Positions 1 through 8,829 of a stretch of DNA of 64,000 nt are shown in pieces. Within the stretch, counting starts at the first letter, position 1. The number at the start of each line of letters is the position of its first letter. Source of the DNA: Oscillospiraceae bacterium (GTDB lineage Bacteria > Bacillota > Clostridia > Oscillospirales > Ruminococcaceae); contig CP107210.1 in the NCBI GenBank assembly GCA_025757985.1, positions 1,674,001 to 1,738,000 of the forward strand, given 5' to 3'. The translations under genes and the position numbers were made by a program. The notes beneath the pieces are model-generated. The model made no database searches and was not told the DNA's origin. It saw only the letters and a list, made by a program, of their open reading frames with translations.

Positions 1-2153
1 AACCGATACGCAACAAATACCGTATCCTGTCCGCGTTCCGCCAACTCCTGCATAAAGTCAACCGGATCCAGTTCTGTCACGCTGAGAGGCGGCACCTGAA
101 CCGGCACCTCCATATGAGCCAAAAGACCATAAGCCGTGTCTCTCAGCTCTACCTCAACCGTGCCCTCAAGCGCTGTGCGACTGTCGTTGTGAACCCACAT
201 CCGCAGTTTGGCATCTTCCGCCTTTGCCGTCACCATACGCGGCGAAAAAAAGCGGCGTGCATAATAGTGCAACGCTTTCCAGCGTCCGAAATAATCAATA
301 CTGGCCCACGATGCCACCGGCCAGCAGTCGTTGAGCTGCCAGTAAATGGCGCCCATGCAGCGGCCTCTGTTACGTCGCCAGTGTTCCACGCCGTGCCGCA
401 TCGCTTCCGCCTGCAAAAGCTGCGAAATATAGAGCAGACTGTCAAAGTCCTTCGGGTAGCGGTAATAGCTGGAAATATAGAACATGATCAATCCATTGGC
501 TGCACCGTTTTTCTGATGGCTTTCCATCACGGGAGAAAAAATATTACGGTCACTTGGCTCTGTGAAAGTCTCAATGGTTTTGCGCCCGGGGAATGATTCA
601 AATCCAAATTCAGAGCAAAAACGGAAATAGAACTTTTCGTAATCTGTAAAGGGCTTCATTCTATGCCATACGTCCCAATAATGGACATCTCCCCGATTCT
701 CGGCATTCGGATCATCGAAGGAACCACCCGAGGAGGGCGAGGAGGGCCAGTAAAACACGTCCGGCGCATTAATCTGTGCTTCCTGCGAGATTACGTATTC
801 GAACATCTTGATGTAGTCTGCTTTCAGCGCAGGATGGTGCGTTACCACGTCTTCCCAGCCCACCCAGCCAAGCTCCATTTCGTTGTTACCGCATAGAAGA
901 CCCAAGCATGCGTGATGACGAATGCGCAGCAGATTGTCCCGCAGCTCTGCACGAATATTCTCTTCAAACGCCGCATCCATCCGGTACACATTACAGGCAA
1001 ACATTGCATCCTGCCAGACGATCAAGCCAAGGCGATCGCAGGCGTCGTAGAACCAATCATCGGGATAGTAGCCACCGCCCCATACGCGGATTGTGTTGAA
1101 GTTGGCAGCGGCGCAATCCTTCAGAAGACGCAGCGTCTGCTCGGGCGTAACTCTCGTGACTACACTGTCCTCGGGTATATAGTCAGCTCCCATGGCGAAT
1201 ATCTTGACACCATTGACCCGAAAACAGAATTCCTCACCCCATTCATCCTGATTACGGCTTATCGTCAACTCCCGCAGACCAATCTGCTTGTGCCAGTCAT
1301 CCAGCACTTGACTATCTTTGTCATGCAGTTCCACATTCAAAGTATACAGAGGCTGCTCGCCATACGTGTTCGGCCACCACAGTTGCGGAGATTTCAGCAC
1401 GAAAGATACCGCTGCTGTTTCCTCTGCGGACACACTTTGTGCATATAGCGCATCTCCTGACGGCGAAGTGAGTGTGCAGCAGACAGTGTAACTCTCTAAG
1501 TCTGCAAGTTGGGCGAGACGCACTTTCGTTTGAAGGAAGACCGTTCCGGTGCAATGTTCCTGCTTTATGCGCACGTCGGCGATGCGCGCGTCCGAAAAAG
1601 CGCACAACTCCACCGGGCGCCAGATACCTGCATCCGGCAGTTGGGGACCCCAATCCCAGCCGAACATACAATGTGCTTTTCGTAAATAATTGTTTCCGCG
1701 GATACAGCCCTTTGCCACATAGTGTATGGAGGGATCCTGACCTTTTTCCCGGATAAATTTCAACGAAGATCGAAAGATAATTTCCAGATGGTTTTCGCCC
1801 CTTTTCAATTTGCCGGCAACCGGCAAACGCCATGTGCGATGCATATTATCCACCGACGCGAGGAACTCACCGTTCAATCGAATATCAGCCAGGGTGTCCA
1901 GTCCGTAAAAGACCAATTCGGCATACTCCTGCTTCAGAATCTCCTTTTGCGGTACAAAGCACAGCGTGTAGCAAAAGTCCTGATTAAACAGCTCTCGGAC
2001 TTCATACTCGTTTTTTCGATAAAAGGGATCACATACCAGTTTTGCATCCAGCATTGCATGCAACACACTGCAGGGAATATTCGCCTTTATTTCCCAGTCT
2101 CCGTGCGTACATGGCCGGATGCACCAGCCTCTGTTCAGTGTTTGTGTTATCAT
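1..2153 (-). CDS. GH2 beta-mannosidase, 3' end outside window
   Basis: This is an exo-acting glycosidase predicted to remove terminal beta-mannose, probably in the cytoplasm because no signal peptide is visible. Reading leftwards from the ATG at 2153 gives an open frame of 717 codons that runs off the window edge. The order is the GH2 sugar-binding domain, an immunoglobulin-like domain and a TIM barrel. The acid/base is in GNNE (about E425) and the nucleophile in SEFGFESFPG (about E515); GNNE is typical of the beta-mannosidase branch of GH2. The start follows AGAGGAG at good spacing. It is the last visible gene of a minus-strand locus with a GH125 mannosidase and a sugar importer, which suggests breakdown of mannan or N-glycan cores. 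The family call is firm; the exact substrate is inferred. Confidence 0.93.
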   Translation of the reverse strand, partial: MITQTLNRGWCIRPCTHGDWEIKANIPCSVLHAMLDAKLVCDPFYRKNEYEVRELFNQDFCYTLCFVPQKEILKQEYAELVFYGLDTLADIRLNGEFLASVDNMHRTWRLPVAGKLKRGENHLEIIFRSSLKFIREKGQDPSIHYVAKGCIRGNNYLRKAHCMFGWDWGPQLPDAGIWRPVELCAFSDARIADVRIKQEHCTGTVFLQTKVRLAQLADLESYTVCCTLTSPSGDALYAQSVSAEETAAVSFVLKSPQLWWPNTYGEQPLYTLNVELHDKDSQVLDDWHKQIGLRELTISRNQDEWGEEFCFRVNGVKIFAMGADYIPEDSVVTRVTPEQTLRLLKDCAAANFNTIRVWGGGYYPDDWFYDACDRLGLIVWQDAMFACNVYRMDAAFEENIRAELRDNLLRIRHHACLGLLCGNNEMELGWVGWEDVVTHHPALKADYIKMFEYVISQEAQINAPDVFYWPSSPSSGGSFDDPNAENRGDVHYWDVWHRMKPFTDYEKFYFRFCSEFGFESFPGRKTIETFTEPSDRNIFSPVMESHQKNGAANGLIMFYISSYYRYPKDFDSLLYISQLLQAEAMRHGVEHWRRNRGRCMGAIYWQLNDCWPVASWASIDYFGRWKALHYYARRFFSPRMVTAKAEDAKLRMWVHNDSRTALEGTVEVELRDTAYGLLAHMEVPVQVPPLSVTELDPVDFMQELAERGQDTVFVAYR

Positions 2154-2258
2154 GACGGCACTCCTCTGTTATTGAATGACTCTGTTCCGACGCCCTCCCT
2201 TCTGCGAGCATAAACGCTTCCGCGTCCCATATGGCATCGCAGCTACGCATAGAGTACG

Positions 2259-3508
2259 TCATAATTTATATATTTGCTGCACCAAGAGACAGAACATCGA
2301 ATCGGCCCATGCAAACCATGCGCGCGTAAAATGTGTCGGATCGTTCGCCTCAAAACTTTCATGCATGTGATAGGTGCCGGCGGTGGTGTTGAAAAGCATC
2401 GACAGGATTTCCTTTTTTTCATCAAGCGACGTGGATGTCAACCCCTGGACGGCAAGTGCAATCGGCCAGATATACCCTTTACGGGTGTGCTGACTTCCAA
2501 TCCCCGCGCCAAACTTTCCCGTGAAATAATATGGATTATTCTCGCTGAGGAGAAAACGACGCGTGTTTTTATAGATCTCATCCTCCGGCTGGCAGTAGCC
2601 GTACCATGGGGCACCCAGCAAGCTGGGCAGATTCGCGTCATCCATCAAAGTATAGTTTCCAAGACCATCCACTTCATAGGCAAAAATGCGACCATACTTC
2701 GGATGCTCGATAACTCCGAACTTTTGAATGCCGGAATCAATCTCCCTGCTGAGCGATTTGGCAGATTTCAAGATGGCATCAGGCAATGGTAGTTCCTGTA
2801 AACGGTTAAGCACACTGACCGCCAGCATATTGGCAGGAATCAAATAATGCAGCTCGCACGCGTCGTCGCTCGGGCGGAAGCCGGACCATGTCATTCCTGT
2901 ATAGCCCACAAGCGTGCCCTGCCCTCCATTGCTTAATGTTTCCGTTTTCAAAGGAGAGTCACGTTCGAACCGATAGGGGGAGAATTCCGCGTGTTTTTGC
3001 TCTGTTCGCCAAACCTCTAATATGGTCTGCACCGCACCAACCACGGTCTCGGTAAATACCGTGCGATCCTTCGTCCGACGGAAATAGGCTTCCAGGAAGA
3101 ACAGAAAGAACGCCAGAGAATCCACCTCATACTTTCGCTCCCAAACCCACGGGCTCATTTGCGTGTGATCTGCGCAAAAGCAGCTGCCATCGGCTTTCGG
3201 TTGAACGCGTTGGCATAGGGATCAATTTGAATAAAGTGTGCCTGCTGAAGCACAACGCCACGCAGAGCCCTCGCCACAACATCAATATCCGCCATACTCA
3301 AATACGGAAGAAGCTGCATTGCGCTGTCCCGTAGCCACATGGCATGAATATCGCCCGTGAATACATAACTCTTTCCATCTTCCTCTAGGGACAGCGTCGT
3401 CTCCCATGCCGTTTTGTAGCAGCTGGCATACAGCTGGGCAATTTCCAGCTCTCTAATTTTGGTATAAGATTCTTCTATTGCCTCTTTCAAAGGCTTAATC
3501 ATAAACAT
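2259..3508 (-). pseudogene. GH125 exo-alpha-1,6-mannosidase with frameshift
   Basis: Two frames together cover one GH125 enzyme of about 416 residues, the family's usual length. The first (3508 to 3155) starts at an ATG overlapping the previous stop (TAATG) and carries the conserved TGDIHAMWLRDS. The second (to 2259) carries MSPWVWERKYEVDSL, the acid region MDDANLPSLL and the base region YHMHESFEANDP. Around 3195-3197 the minus strand reads CGAAAGCC. One more A would give CGA AAA GCC GAT GGC and join the frames as NRKADGSCFCADHTQM. The gene is therefore one A short in an A-run. It may be a true pseudogene or a homopolymer sequencing error; the strong conservation on both sides favours a recent event or an error. 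Confidence 0.88.
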
Positions 3509-5238
3509 TACTCAATGTACCCCATTTTTTTGAGAATCCGAGTGTATCTCGAGATTGTGTGCGGAAGAACATTGATTGTCTCCCCATGCACCATCCAGTT
3601 GACGATTTCCATGAATTTGCTGCCCCTATTCCAAATATATGGCGTGAACGAGACAACTGGCGAATCAAGCACTCCCATAATCCAGCCGGGCGCAGTGCGC
3701 TCACACTCAACGATGTCCTCCATCACAGACATACGCACATAGGGGGACCCGGCGCACACATTGCGCGGGGTAAGATTGAAAGCAACCATGGACTTTCCCT
3801 GGTATAGAATGCGATTTCTTCCCGGCAGTGCGGAAGAAATGTAATAATCCAGACCGACTTCCTCCACCGCCTGATACAGCTCCGGATGAAGCTGTGTGAG
3901 CGTTTTTAAATCAGTATCCATAAATGCCATATAGCCCTTTGGCATTCCTGCTTTTCCGGCAATCTCTTCGATTTCCTTCATTGCACGGACGCAGTGCTGT
4001 TTCAGCGCCTCCGGGGGGCAGCCGCATTCGGCCATGACACCCATGCCGCCGCAGTGCAGAATGGGTTCGATCAAGCCCCACACACCGCCCTGTGAGCGTT
4101 CCACAGAAAGCAGTTCCCACAGCTGTGGGCATGTCTGATAGCGTGCGGCATGTACGCCAATTCCCATTTTAATGCCGGTGAAGGAAGCCAACTCCATCAA
4201 ATTGATCATGGCCTCGTTATGGGCCATTTCGCCCGAATGCCACACTAAGGTGGAGAGGATTTTTCCCTGCTGGGCATATTGCATCAGTTGTTCGTCACTG
4301 GGTTCGTTCTCATCCCAGCAGCGTTCTGTATTGGCCCACTGATACGGAATGGTAGAAACACTCGGAAACGCCGGACGATTCGGATCCATGATTTTAATGC
4401 AGATGCCGTGCTTTCCCCACTCAAACAAATCTCCGTCCCCAATCTGGCGCCCGACTAAAACATTATTGTTTGTTGCCTTTGTCAGCTGCTTAATATCTTC
4501 CATTGCACAGGTGTATTGCTCGGTGTAGGACGATACCTCTATATCTTTCAACTTTTTGGGTTTCGCTGCCCCGTAAAGAGCAACATATTTATCCCGACAA
4601 AGCGTGGCCATCATGGACAAAATGGCATCCGGATCGCCAAAAGCAACTCCCTTTGCCTGCTTTTCGTACCGGTGAGCTATTTCAGCCGACAGAGTTTCTA
4701 CTCCAATCGTATTCGAGAGGGGGGGAATCTCCGAAATAATGGTTTCGGGCAGAAAATTTTCCTTCTGACCTATGTATCCCCACGCTTGATGAAACAGCAC
4801 TTCCGGATAGAAATACGGAAGAAATTCCCGGCTGGTGGTTCCGTCGTTGATGTACTCTGTGTCGAACAATACGACTTTTTCTTCTTCCAGACCAAAGTAA
4901 TCCTGTACGCCGCAGTAAAATTCCCGGATGGATTTTGCTCGCACAATTACATTTTTAGAAAATGCCCGAATCGAAGAATCGAACAAGCTGGTTGTCCCAT
5001 AGATGAAATAGTAAATGTCATAATATGCATTCAAATAATTAAACTGCTGAAAATGGTTGCCCCCCAGTACTGTGCTACCCGTTTTCGCAAAAAGAAGTCC
5101 GTCCCGCTCACTCCCCAAGTAAGCTTCAAAAACCATTCCGGCTTGCTCTGCCACCCAAGACAGAGTGGGGATAATCACCGATACTTCTGCCATCTCCAAC
5201 TGGGAGATAAACATTAGCATTTTTTTCTTTTCTACCAT
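3508..5238 (-). CDS. unrecognised 576-residue protein of mannoside locus
   Basis: I do not recognise this family. The 576-residue protein has no signal peptide or membrane segment and is probably cytoplasmic. The N-terminal third alternates beta and alpha (SVIIPTLSWVAEQAG, TGSTVLGGNHF). The C-terminal half has acidic and aromatic motifs typical of a carbohydrate-active barrel: STLVWHSGEMAHNEAM, GIGVHAARYQTCPQL, LHCGGMGVMAECGC, YMAFMDTDL and SALPGRNRILYQGKSM. It sits between the ABC permease genes and GH125. It ends in TAATG shared with the GH125 start, so the two are translationally coupled. The ATG at 5238 follows AAAGGGAA. A role in mannoside or glycan processing is inferred only from position; a deacetylase-like or new glycosidase barrel is possible but not shown. 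Confidence 0.85.
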   Translation of the reverse strand: MVEKKKMLMFISQLEMAEVSVIIPTLSWVAEQAGMVFEAYLGSERDGLLFAKTGSTVLGGNHFQQFNYLNAYYDIYYFIYGTTSLFDSSIRAFSKNVIVRAKSIREFYCGVQDYFGLEEEKVVLFDTEYINDGTTSREFLPYFYPEVLFHQAWGYIGQKENFLPETIISEIPPLSNTIGVETLSAEIAHRYEKQAKGVAFGDPDAILSMMATLCRDKYVALYGAAKPKKLKDIEVSSYTEQYTCAMEDIKQLTKATNNNVLVGRQIGDGDLFEWGKHGICIKIMDPNRPAFPSVSTIPYQWANTERCWDENEPSDEQLMQYAQQGKILSTLVWHSGEMAHNEAMINLMELASFTGIKMGIGVHAARYQTCPQLWELLSVERSQGGVWGLIEPILHCGGMGVMAECGCPPEALKQHCVRAMKEIEEIAGKAGMPKGYMAFMDTDLKTLTQLHPELYQAVEEVGLDYYISSALPGRNRILYQGKSMVAFNLTPRNVCAGSPYVRMSVMEDIVECERTAPGWIMGVLDSPVVSFTPYIWNRGSKFMEIVNWMVHGETINVLPHTISRYTRILKKMGYIE

Positions 5239-5254
5239 AGCAAACAGTTCCCTT

Positions 5255-6100
5255 TCATTTAATTGATCCCTGAATTAGCCCATTGTAAATTTGCTTTTGG
5301 AGCAAGATAAATATTATTAGAATTGGGATAACTGTAATGATAGCACCCGCGCAAATGACCTCCCATTGCGTTCCATATTGCCCTTTGAATTGAAACAATG
5401 TCGTGGCAACTACACGCAAGCTGTTCTTTGGCATGTACTGATAGGGGATATAAAAGTCGTTGTAAATTCCAACTCCCTTTATGATGACTATCGTGGTAAT
5501 TGCCGGTCGGAGCAACGGTAAAATGATGCGTCGGTACACTGTGAAGTAACTTGCCCCGTCAATGATGGCTGCTTCATCCAGTGATACGGGGATGGTCGAG
5601 AGTTGCTGCAAGAAAATATAGATGGCGATTATGTCGGTGCCGATGTACAGAAGAAAACCCGCCATCCGCGTATTATACACACCTAAAGCACTGATAATGC
5701 GGTATACCATCACCTGAACGCTCATACTTGGGACGATAGAAGCGAATAAGAAAGCGTTTTTCAGAAGTTTCTTTCCGCGGAACTCAAACCGACTGAAGAT
5801 ATATGCGAGCATTGTCCCGTTCAAAATCACGAAGATTAACGACACACCCAACATGATGACAGTGTTCATAAAACCGTTCAGCATATTTCCGTCCACAAAG
5901 GCTGTGACATAATTTTCAAAATGAAGCCTTTCAGGCAGTTGCAGAACACCTAAATCATACACTTCCGCCTTTGATTTGAGCGATGTAACAATGGCCAGTA
6001 TAATGGGGGCTAAACACACAAGCGTGATGAGAATGAGGGAAATGTACTTCAGTGCCACCAGCACTTTCCCAAGCAGGGTAGAACGCTTCCTGACACTCAT
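5255..6100 (-). CDS. ABC sugar transporter permease, MalG type
   Basis: Inner-membrane subunit of a CUT1-type carbohydrate importer, 281 residues with about six membrane helices. The EAA loop that contacts the ATPase is visible as DEAAIIDGASYFTVYRRIIL, followed by PLLRPAI. The start ATG follows AGGAGGAGGCAGA and overlaps the previous permease stop by ATGA, so the two permeases are made together. No ATPase gene is present in the locus; such systems often share a housekeeping MsmK/MalK-type ATPase encoded elsewhere (family knowledge). With the lipoprotein at 7310-8704 it should import mannose-containing oligosaccharides for the mannosidases; the substrate is inferred. Confidence 0.93.
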   Translation of the reverse strand: MSVRKRSTLLGKVLVALKYISLILITLVCLAPIILAIVTSLKSKAEVYDLGVLQLPERLHFENYVTAFVDGNMLNGFMNTVIMLGVSLIFVILNGTMLAYIFSRFEFRGKKLLKNAFLFASIVPSMSVQVMVYRIISALGVYNTRMAGFLLYIGTDIIAIYIFLQQLSTIPVSLDEAAIIDGASYFTVYRRIILPLLRPAITTIVIIKGVGIYNDFYIPYQYMPKNSLRVVATTLFQFKGQYGTQWEVICAGAIITVIPILIIFILLQKQIYNGLIQGSIK

Positions 6101-6999
6101 TCTGCCTCCTCCTTTCCAATGACAAGCTTTTGCAGTACTGCCACAAGCAAAACGACAGCCAGCAAAACCAGCGACATACTGGAAGCAACGCCGTATTTAT
6201 TGTATTTAAAAGCGGTATCCAATATGTTCATCAAAAAAGTCTTTGTTCCATTGGCGCCTCCTGTCATGATATACGGCATCTCATAAATGCTCAGCGCGCC
6301 ACTGATGTTGATGACCAGGTTTACGAAAATCACCTGGCGGATTGATGGCACAATAATGAACCAAAACCTCTGCCATGCATTCACACCGTCAATTGCTGCC
6401 GCTTCATAAATGTCCGTGGGAATCGAGGAAATAGCTCCATAGAAAATCACAAACATAAATCCCATGTAGCGCCATATGGATGCTGCCACGATCGACCAGT
6501 TAACAATGTGGGGATCTCCCAGCCACTTGTGAATGTGCGTTCCCAATCCCAGGAACTGCATAACAACATCCAGCATCCCTTCGCTGCGGTAGAAAAGCAG
6601 GAAGATGAATCCGATAGCTACACCATTGATCAAATAAGGGAAAAAAATAACAGCTTTGAAAAAGTTCTTAAACCTTACCCTGAAGCTCAAAATCGTCGCA
6701 AAATACAGAGCAAGGGCCGTCTGAATCAGTGTACCGATGATGTAGTACAAAGATACCTTTAGGACAGCAAATTGTTCCGGATCCTGCCACAGTTTAGCGT
6801 AATTATTGAGGCCAACGAACCGAAAATTTCTGCTGGTGCCGTTCCAGTCGGTAAAGCTGTAAAGCAGTAGCTGTGTAAGAGGCAGATAATTGAATACGAT
6901 CAGCAATGTCGTGGGAAATAGTAAAAAGCCCACAATGATAATTCGTTGCTGAGTTTTTCGTTTCAAATCGGCAAACCTGGTAAACTTGAAATTCTTCAT
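6097..6999 (-). CDS. ABC sugar transporter permease, MalF/UgpA type
   Basis: Partner permease of about 300 residues with six predicted helices and the EAA loop EAAAIDGVNAWQRFWFIIVP. The ATG at 6999 follows AAAGGG at suitable spacing; an in-frame TTG three bases upstream is the alternative start. The first residues are basic, then the first helix begins near residue 20 (IIIVGFLLFPTTLLIVF). The gene lies downstream of the binding-protein gene but is separated from it by about 310 bases with a strong hairpin, so it may be expressed at a lower level. It pairs with the MalG-type subunit at 5255-6100. Confidence 0.93.
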   Translation of the reverse strand: MKNFKFTRFADLKRKTQQRIIIVGFLLFPTTLLIVFNYLPLTQLLLYSFTDWNGTSRNFRFVGLNNYAKLWQDPEQFAVLKVSLYYIIGTLIQTALALYFATILSFRVRFKNFFKAVIFFPYLINGVAIGFIFLLFYRSEGMLDVVMQFLGLGTHIHKWLGDPHIVNWSIVAASIWRYMGFMFVIFYGAISSIPTDIYEAAAIDGVNAWQRFWFIIVPSIRQVIFVNLVINISGALSIYEMPYIMTGGANGTKTFLMNILDTAFKYNKYGVASSMSLVLLAVVLLVAVLQKLVIGKEEAE

Positions 7000-7239
7000 C
7001 AACGTGTATCCCTTTCGTTACCCTTTACCCCGCTTCAGATGGTCTTAATTTACATCCGAATCTGAGAAGGTTCTGAATAATTCAATTTCGGCTGGCGGCG
7101 AATCTTTTGCTCCGTCCTTGCAGTTCCGAAAACGGTAAAAATGCAAAGTATTTTGCCGCCGGCTCTCATTGATATAATCAGAGCTTCCTGAACTGGGTGC
7201 TTCTTTATTCCTTGTAGAAAAGCAAAATGAAGTAAAAAA

Positions 7240-7275
7240 GCAGAATGAAGCGTTAGGCAGAACGCTTCATTCTGC
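7240..7275 (-). terminator. hairpin terminator between binding protein and permease genes
   Basis: A perfect 15-bp inverted repeat (arms GCAGAATGAAGCGTT and AACGCTTCATTCTGC, six-base loop) lies in the 310-base gap after the binding-protein gene. Read on the minus strand the right arm is followed by CTTTTTTAC, as expected for a Rho-independent terminator. It probably stops part of the transcription so that the lipoprotein is made in excess over the permeases, a common arrangement in binding-protein ABC operons. The rest of 7000-7309 holds nothing else I can support. Confidence 0.85.
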
Positions 7276-7309
7276 AAAGCAATCTTCTACATTTGAACAA
7301 GTCAGACGC

Positions 7310-8704
7310 TCATTGTACGCCCAGTGTATCCATCGCGGCGACCCAAGAGCTGTTCAGATCATTCATGATATCATCGTAGGTTTCATCTCTGTTGCCGATG
7401 GCGGCGTCAATGATGCGCTGCTTAAAAGTCGCATCCAGAAGGCCGACCTCAGATTCCTTATCAATCTTATCGAGCAAACCCTGATCTTCTCCTTGGGCCG
7501 CTGTGCAGGCTGCAAACTCTACGCCCAAATCGTACCAATCCACAGCGATCTCCGGGAGCTCACTGCCAACCAGGGGAGAAACACTGGAAGCAAGACGAGT
7601 GGAGTAGTCGGTCTCCGCGAAGAATTTCACCCAAGCAAGCGCGATGTCCTGATGCTTAGAATGTACGCTGACTCCGTTCACATAGTCACGACCCAAACGC
7701 ACCAACTGCTTCATATCAGCCGTTGGGGTCGGGAACGGCATGTACCCAATCACATCCTCGCTCACTCCGGCATCAGCAGCCGCCTCTTGGAATTGGCTGA
7801 TTGCCCAAGAGCTGCACACACATGTCGCCACTTTGCCATTTGCCATCAGGCGCTTTGCTTCGTCAAAAGTTGCCGTGGCAGGATCGTCTTCAATCAGACC
7901 TGCTGCAGGGGCCTCATACATAATGCGGTACAGATTGTAGTTCGGGCTCCCCTTCAAGAAGTTCTGACGATCATGAGCCTGCAACACATACGGATAATCC
8001 ACATCGCCGGCCACCGTCAGCGTGTTGGCCTCCCACTGATTCAGCGGCCACTGTTCCGCATATGCCGTATACAAAGGAATTGCATCCGTCTTTTCCTTAA
8101 TCGTCTTTAGGACATCCATAAACTCGTCAATCGTGCGCGGAATCTGTGTGATGCCGGCTTCCTCGAAAACCGTTTTATTATAGAAGATTCCTGTGAACTG
8201 CACCGACACCGGAATTCCGTATACCACATCATCGTAAGTGCGGTCATCAATGCAGTAATACTGTTTCGACAACTCGTCATATTTTCCCAGCGGTACAAAG
8301 TACTCGTCCAAGTTCTCAACATCCACCGTGTTCGGTATCAGCAGGACATCGCCATAATCCGAGCCGGACAAACGGATTTTCGTCTGATTCTCATAATCGT
8401 CGATGGCCTCGAATTCCACCTTCTGAGTACCGGGATATTTCGCATCGAACTCCTGAGCGTATTTCTCCAATTCCTTCAGGCGATTGCCTTCCGTCACATT
8501 AGTAAGCACTGTGATTGTTCCCTCGCCGATGCTCACATCCGGGTTGGTGAATACATTTCCACTCTGGGATTCAGTCTGTTCTGTCTTCACAGACGCCTCA
8601 GACGTGGGCGCAGCACTGGATTCCTGTGCTCCGCAACCGGCGAGCATAGTAAGCAGAAGTGCGCAGGCCAAACCAACTCCTAAAAAAGCTTTCCGTTTTC
8701 TCAT
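7310..8704 (-). CDS. ABC sugar transporter substrate-binding lipoprotein
   Basis: Extracellular solute-binding protein (family 1) of 464 residues. It has a basic N-terminus, hydrophobic core and lipobox LAGC with Cys24 as the predicted lipidated residue, then a Ser/Ala/Glu-rich linker, so it should be anchored on the outer face of the membrane. The two-lobe sugar-binding fold is supported by GEGTITVLTNVTEGNRLKEL near the start and the VYGIPVSVQFTGIFYNKTVF hinge region. The start follows GAAGGAGAATAAACGAA. It is the first structural gene after the YesN-type regulator and delivers sugars to the permeases at 5255-6999. The substrate, probably mannosides, is inferred from the neighbouring mannosidases. 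Confidence 0.95.
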   Translation of the reverse strand: MRKRKAFLGVGLACALLLTMLAGCGAQESSAAPTSEASVKTEQTESQSGNVFTNPDVSIGEGTITVLTNVTEGNRLKELEKYAQEFDAKYPGTQKVEFEAIDDYENQTKIRLSGSDYGDVLLIPNTVDVENLDEYFVPLGKYDELSKQYYCIDDRTYDDVVYGIPVSVQFTGIFYNKTVFEEAGITQIPRTIDEFMDVLKTIKEKTDAIPLYTAYAEQWPLNQWEANTLTVAGDVDYPYVLQAHDRQNFLKGSPNYNLYRIMYEAPAAGLIEDDPATATFDEAKRLMANGKVATCVCSSWAISQFQEAAADAGVSEDVIGYMPFPTPTADMKQLVRLGRDYVNGVSVHSKHQDIALAWVKFFAETDYSTRLASSVSPLVGSELPEIAVDWYDLGVEFAACTAAQGEDQGLLDKIDKESEVGLLDATFKQRIIDAAIGNRDETYDDIMNDLNSSWVAAMDTLGVQ

Positions 8705-8741
8705 TTCGTTTATTCTCCTTCGTTGTATTTTGCACCTATTC

Positions 8742-8761
8742 GCAAATTCATGCGGATTTGC
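8742..8761. promoter_or_regulatory. palindrome upstream of binding-protein gene
   Basis: GCAAAT and ATTTGC flank an eight-base spacer about 40 bases upstream of the lipoprotein start. A further GCAAAT lies at 8774-8779, inside the gap between regulator and lipoprotein. Repeated half-sites next to an AraC-type regulator gene suggest an operator. No consensus is known to me, so this is inference from symmetry and position. Confidence 0.4.
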
Positions 8762-8829
8762 ATTATCACCGGTGCAAATTCAGTATAACAAACAGACCGT
8801 AAATGAATATGTCATTATTCCATCTTTTT

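Noticed and set aside
7050..7277. Possible 75-residue protein between the binding-protein and permease genes
   Set aside because: It overlaps the terminator hairpin and has no ribosome site or motif.
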